This document shows positions 60,600 through 64,000 of a DNA stretch of 64,000 nucleotides, piece after piece. The notes under the pieces are model-generated. The model searched no databases. It saw nothing but the letters and a program-made list of their open reading frames with translations, and was not told where the DNA came from. The stretch comes from Albula goreensis (lineage: Eukaryota; Chordata; Actinopteri; Albuliformes; Albulidae), in the NCBI GenBank assembly GCA_022829145.1, contig CM040745.1, positions 34,440,406 to 34,504,405 on the forward strand, in the 5' to 3' direction. The position numbers were made by a program, and so were the translations under genes. Position 1 is the stretch's first letter; each line of letters begins with the position of its first letter.

Positions 60600-60900
60600 A
60601 TCAAGCTTACGACTCCAGGCCAGATCGCTGACAACTTGTTATCAATGACAATCGCATTTTCAAGGTTGTGCAGAAATTCACGACTCTCAGACTCTTCATC
60701 GCAAGTCTTCTCCCACCATTTTCTACAACATTCAGTGTATAAATGGGATGATATATTAAGGTCACACATGGGAAAATGCGGTCCCGCTTTTTTCCTCACT
60801 ACCGCCCGTGGGTATGGAGATACTGCCCAGAAACGAAAGCATGACCGCTGGTATCACATACGCTCCATTACACTTTGGGGGTGGAGGGGGGGAATGATTT
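60600..60900. promoter_or_regulatory. Candidate conserved noncoding element
   Basis: This segment lies within the longest frame of the window (60420-61007 plus, 195 codons). The translation has no recognisable domain, and an 82-codon frame overlaps on the minus strand. The DNA is free of repeats and keeps CpGs. I read it as noncoding conserved sequence, with a small chance of being an unrecognised exon. Confidence 0.3.
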
Positions 60901-60904
60901 TCAA

Positions 60905-63000
60905 CCACAGCTGGCAACCTTTTTCTCTTCATTCTCAGCTAACTTTACAGGCAAGACTACAGTCTATTAAACATATAGCCATGCGCTTTAGACATGACAT
61001 TTTATAATGCATTGATAATGCTATGATATGAGTTGTGCTTAAATGCAGCTGCTTATTTAATTGGCTGTCAGTATGCTACCATAAGTTCCTGTTTCTCAGG
61101 CATTCTGGATACAGTAGTTTATTTGTCTTTGTGTGTATTAATCTTCAAATTTGTCAAATTTTCATTAATTTCATGGAACTGAAAACAAAGGGCGTTTCTT
61201 TTGTTGGAAACAACCTCTGCCTGTCATCTGGTGACAGATCAGCTTCATATTTAACATCCTTTAATATCAATTACAAAGTCAAGCGTGCGACTGTAATTGA
61301 ATTTGTGTGGTGCTGGTGTCCCTTGTTAAAAATCACTGTCTTTTCCAATTAATGCTCCCTCCTTTATTGGTGAAACAGCAAGCGAGTCCCATTCAGGAAA
61401 TGAGCGTGATCTCTTTTTAACTGATGTATCCATTGTGACACTTTCCCCTGGTTATAAAGTCAGGTTGGGGCTGTCAGTTTAAGCAAAACCCATGTCCTTG
61501 ATGTTTCCCACAAAAAGTTGAACACACACACCCACACACAGGTATTATATACTTATATGTATGAAATCACCATGTAGAGTCATAACTATAAGACTCCAAT
61601 GATTCCCATGAGACGGCTGTCCATGACATAACAAGGCAGCGTGGGTTGACGTCTTCCTTTGGCTTCCACCGCACATAAACCCGTCCAGATATGGGGGAGA
61701 CGAGAGACGAAAGGTCAATTAATCACACCGTATTACTTTCTTCTGGTGCACTGGCTACAAGTTTCCAAAAAAGGACCATAAATATTAAGTATGCTGTTTT
61801 TGTTTTTAGCAACATTACATGACCACCATACCCTCTCAATATTCATATATTGTTGGGTACCTCATTATTTTGTCATACGCACAGATACAATTGTATTAAG
61901 TAGAGGAGTGGATGGTAGGTATTTCCATCTAATATGCAAGTGGGAAAGCAGATCAAAGAGTTTCCCAACATGTTTGCATGGATTTCTTTCTCAGCAGCAC
62001 CAACCCACATCCTATGTGAATCATTCCCCTTTTCCACAAAAGCAAGGGATTTCAAATTCGAGATACTTCAATGAAGCTTTGACTCAGTGTTTGTGTATCG
62101 GTTCCAGCGTCTGATAATCACAGGTGTTTGACAGCCTAAACAATGGGAGGGTGTTCCTGGTGACAGGGAAGCTGTAATCAGGGGGCCCACTTGATCCTCT
62201 CTCCGGGGGCTTAATCAAGCTCACTCCCAAAGGCCCCCACACGCCACAGACAAAAGGCTCTTTGATCGAAATGGCTGCCCGCTAATGAATCACGCGGCGA
62301 AGGAGATGTCCTCGTTAAAAACTATGAAGTCACTCTTTCTTTTATTGTCCTTTGCCTGTGCAGTGTGTGTCAGCGTGTGTGTGCATGTGTGCGTGCATGC
62401 ACGTGTGAGGGCATGTATTTTTCCCCTGTGTGCGTGCTTGAATCTGCTTACTCGATGTTCATCCCCCTTGCCACTGACACAGATGGACGGAGATCCAAGC
62501 TATTCAGAGACATTAAATCTTGCAATAATACTGTACATTTCATGGGCGATGCTTTTTATTAAGGATCTGTGGAATGTTCTGCTTGCATTGGTAGACAGCC
62601 CCCCAACCCCGACCCAATTCATTTGCAGTGATATTTGAACATAATGGCATATGCTCCAATGATTCAATCAGGGCTTCTCCGTTTGTAAGACTCGCAGGCT
62701 CACTTTCCGCCGCGGTTTTCAAGGGAAAAATTTAATGCTAAATGAGACAGGGTTTCTTTCTACTTCCTATAACATCTGTGCTCTTTCATTCTCCTGGTCC
62801 CCTTCTGCTTATTTATTTATTTTGTCTTAAACGTTGGCCAGGATTCAATAAGCATTTGTCCTTAACTTTTACTTACAATTGAAAGAGAGTGTTTTGCTTT
62901 TTTCTCTCAACAAGAACAGTTTGGTGAGTTAATTTTCATGATTGCCGAACTCGTCAAACTGCGGCGGTGAGGATAAAAAACAAGCACTTGCAACTAATTG
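60905..63000. other. Unique DNA without a gene
   Basis: AT-rich, with short CA and TG runs (61523, 62365-62400). No exon, RNA gene or mobile element is recognised. Confidence 0.5.
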
Positions 63001-63009
63001 CGAGCCAAA

Positions 63010-63480
63010 CTTAAGGACAAATGTTGCTTGAATCCTGGACATTGTAATCTTGTTTTTACTAAAGAGAACAATTTCTTCGCTTATTGTGATGATTGCGATG
63101 GCTTACAGTGCGACCTTTACCATTTCTGCAGAGCACTCCAAGTCCATTTAAGAGCCTTTAACAGTTGTAATGGTCATAAGAAATGTACAAATCTGCTTGA
63201 TCTCATCAGAGTCTAACCTTCTGAATTCCTTCTCATCTGACCTCGAACTTCAATTTTGTTAGCATCAACATTCAGGGAATAGCATGCACGCAATTATAAT
63301 CCATAAAGATGGTCCCATGTTGACAATCGGTCATAGATGATTTTGTGACACCCAAATCACACGGCTTCACACTGACACCGCAAATGGCATCATTTGCACT
63401 GGGGACAGATCACATTACGTGAGAATTTTGCGTGGGATGGATGAGCGATAGGGGGGTACGAATACGGCCATGAAACGACA
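63010..63480. promoter_or_regulatory. Candidate conserved noncoding element
   Basis: Balanced composition with no simple repeats and CpGs kept toward the end (63450-63485). A 72-codon Cys-rich frame at 62998-63216 has irregular Cys spacing that does not fit a zinc finger or known Cys-rich fold. Best read as noncoding. Confidence 0.25.
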
Positions 63481-63484
63481 ACGC

Positions 63485-64000
63485 GCAATGCTGTTCAATA
63501 GTCACCTATGACCCCATTAAAGGGGAAGTCGGAGAGCAGAAGATCTGGTTCATTTCTATTGATTGTGACACTGGGAGGACAAGGCATGAAGACATTTTAC
63601 TGTGGGTCGGTCTTATGCTTGAGTCTTTCCTTTTTGAATGTGATGTATTCCATAATAATAAGCCATCTGCCACAACTCCTAAAAATGAGATTATAGCAAT
63701 TTCCTACAAAAACCCATCCTTTTCTTGTAAGTTATTTTGGAACTGATTTTTCTAAGAAAATACAGTCAAATCCTATTATTATACAACATCATTTGCATGG
63801 ATACCACTATTTTTTTATACCACTAATAACTTCTACATTATACACATTTAAGAATACAGTTTGCATTTCCATCACATAGAAAACTTATAATGGCTGACGT
63901 AAATACAAAAATAGTTCCTTTCATAGTTTAAATTATGGTACATACCACAAGGACACTCACCTGTACATTTTATATTATCTCATTGCAGTACAAGTTTTAC
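63485..64000. other. Unique AT-rich DNA to window end
   Basis: No feature recognised. Confidence 0.5.

Noticed and set aside
60420..61007. 195-codon plus-strand frame, the longest in the window
   Set aside because: No recognisable domain and an opposing frame overlaps it. A few frames of this order are not surprising in 64 kb. Kept only as a possible conserved element.
62998..63216. Cys-rich 72-codon frame as a possible zinc-binding protein
   Set aside because: Cys and His spacing fits no zinc-finger class, and the frame is short.
1..64000. CRISPR arrays, bacterial operons, prophage or defence systems
   Set aside because: The composition, repeats and LINE/Tc1 relics are those of vertebrate DNA. 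The tandem arrays have no spacer structure.

Overview
The window reads as vertebrate nuclear DNA, most likely from a ray-finned fish. It carries long (CA/TG)n microsatellites, trinucleotide arrays, an L2-type LINE reverse-transcriptase relic, Tc1/mariner ends and small TIR elements of the kind common in teleosts. The taxonomic call is inferred from repeat content only; no gene confirms it.

I find no protein-coding gene, rRNA or tRNA that I can support. The longest open frames (up to 195 codons) show no recognisable domain, no convincing exon structure, and overlap opposite-strand frames or simple repeats. The one stretch with clear protein homology is a decayed LINE reverse transcriptase at 56.24-56.69 kb (minus strand). 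The window is best read as an intergenic gene desert or the inside of a very large intron.

Layout: 0-5.5 kb is microsatellite-rich (a 165-bp-period CA/CT higher-order repeat, TAA and ATT arrays, a 43-bp minisatellite), with a strong CTCF-type motif at 1.13 kb. 5.5-9.4 kb holds conserved-element-like sequence and a genuine CpG island at 7.5-7.9 kb. 9.4-18.7 kb is mostly unique AT-rich DNA with a SINE-tail-like repeat (13.4 kb), a second CpG-dense patch (15.1 kb) and a 50-bp minisatellite (15.9 kb). 18.79-19.58 kb is a 15-copy, 53-bp minisatellite. 21.3 kb holds an inverted relative of a repeat at 2.9 kb. 23.8-24.7 kb is a CpG-dense patch followed by TG-rich DNA with a 115-bp duplication. 28.27 kb has a TTGGGG-type G-tract; 30.1-30.4 kb a 143-bp tandem duplication. 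45-57.4 kb contains most mobile-element relics: an hAT-like element, a Tc1/mariner end, an L2 LINE and a 116-bp TA-flanked MITE. 59.4 kb is another CpG-dense patch, and 60.6-63.5 kb looks like conserved noncoding sequence.

The functional reading I favour is a regulatory landscape: short CpG-dense islets, homeodomain-site clusters and possible CTCF sites spread through gene-free DNA, as around vertebrate developmental regulators. This is inference; cross-species alignment would decide it. I did not find a clearly novel biological system. The best leads are the structured repeats, the nested MITE, the paired dispersed repeat and the CpG islets.
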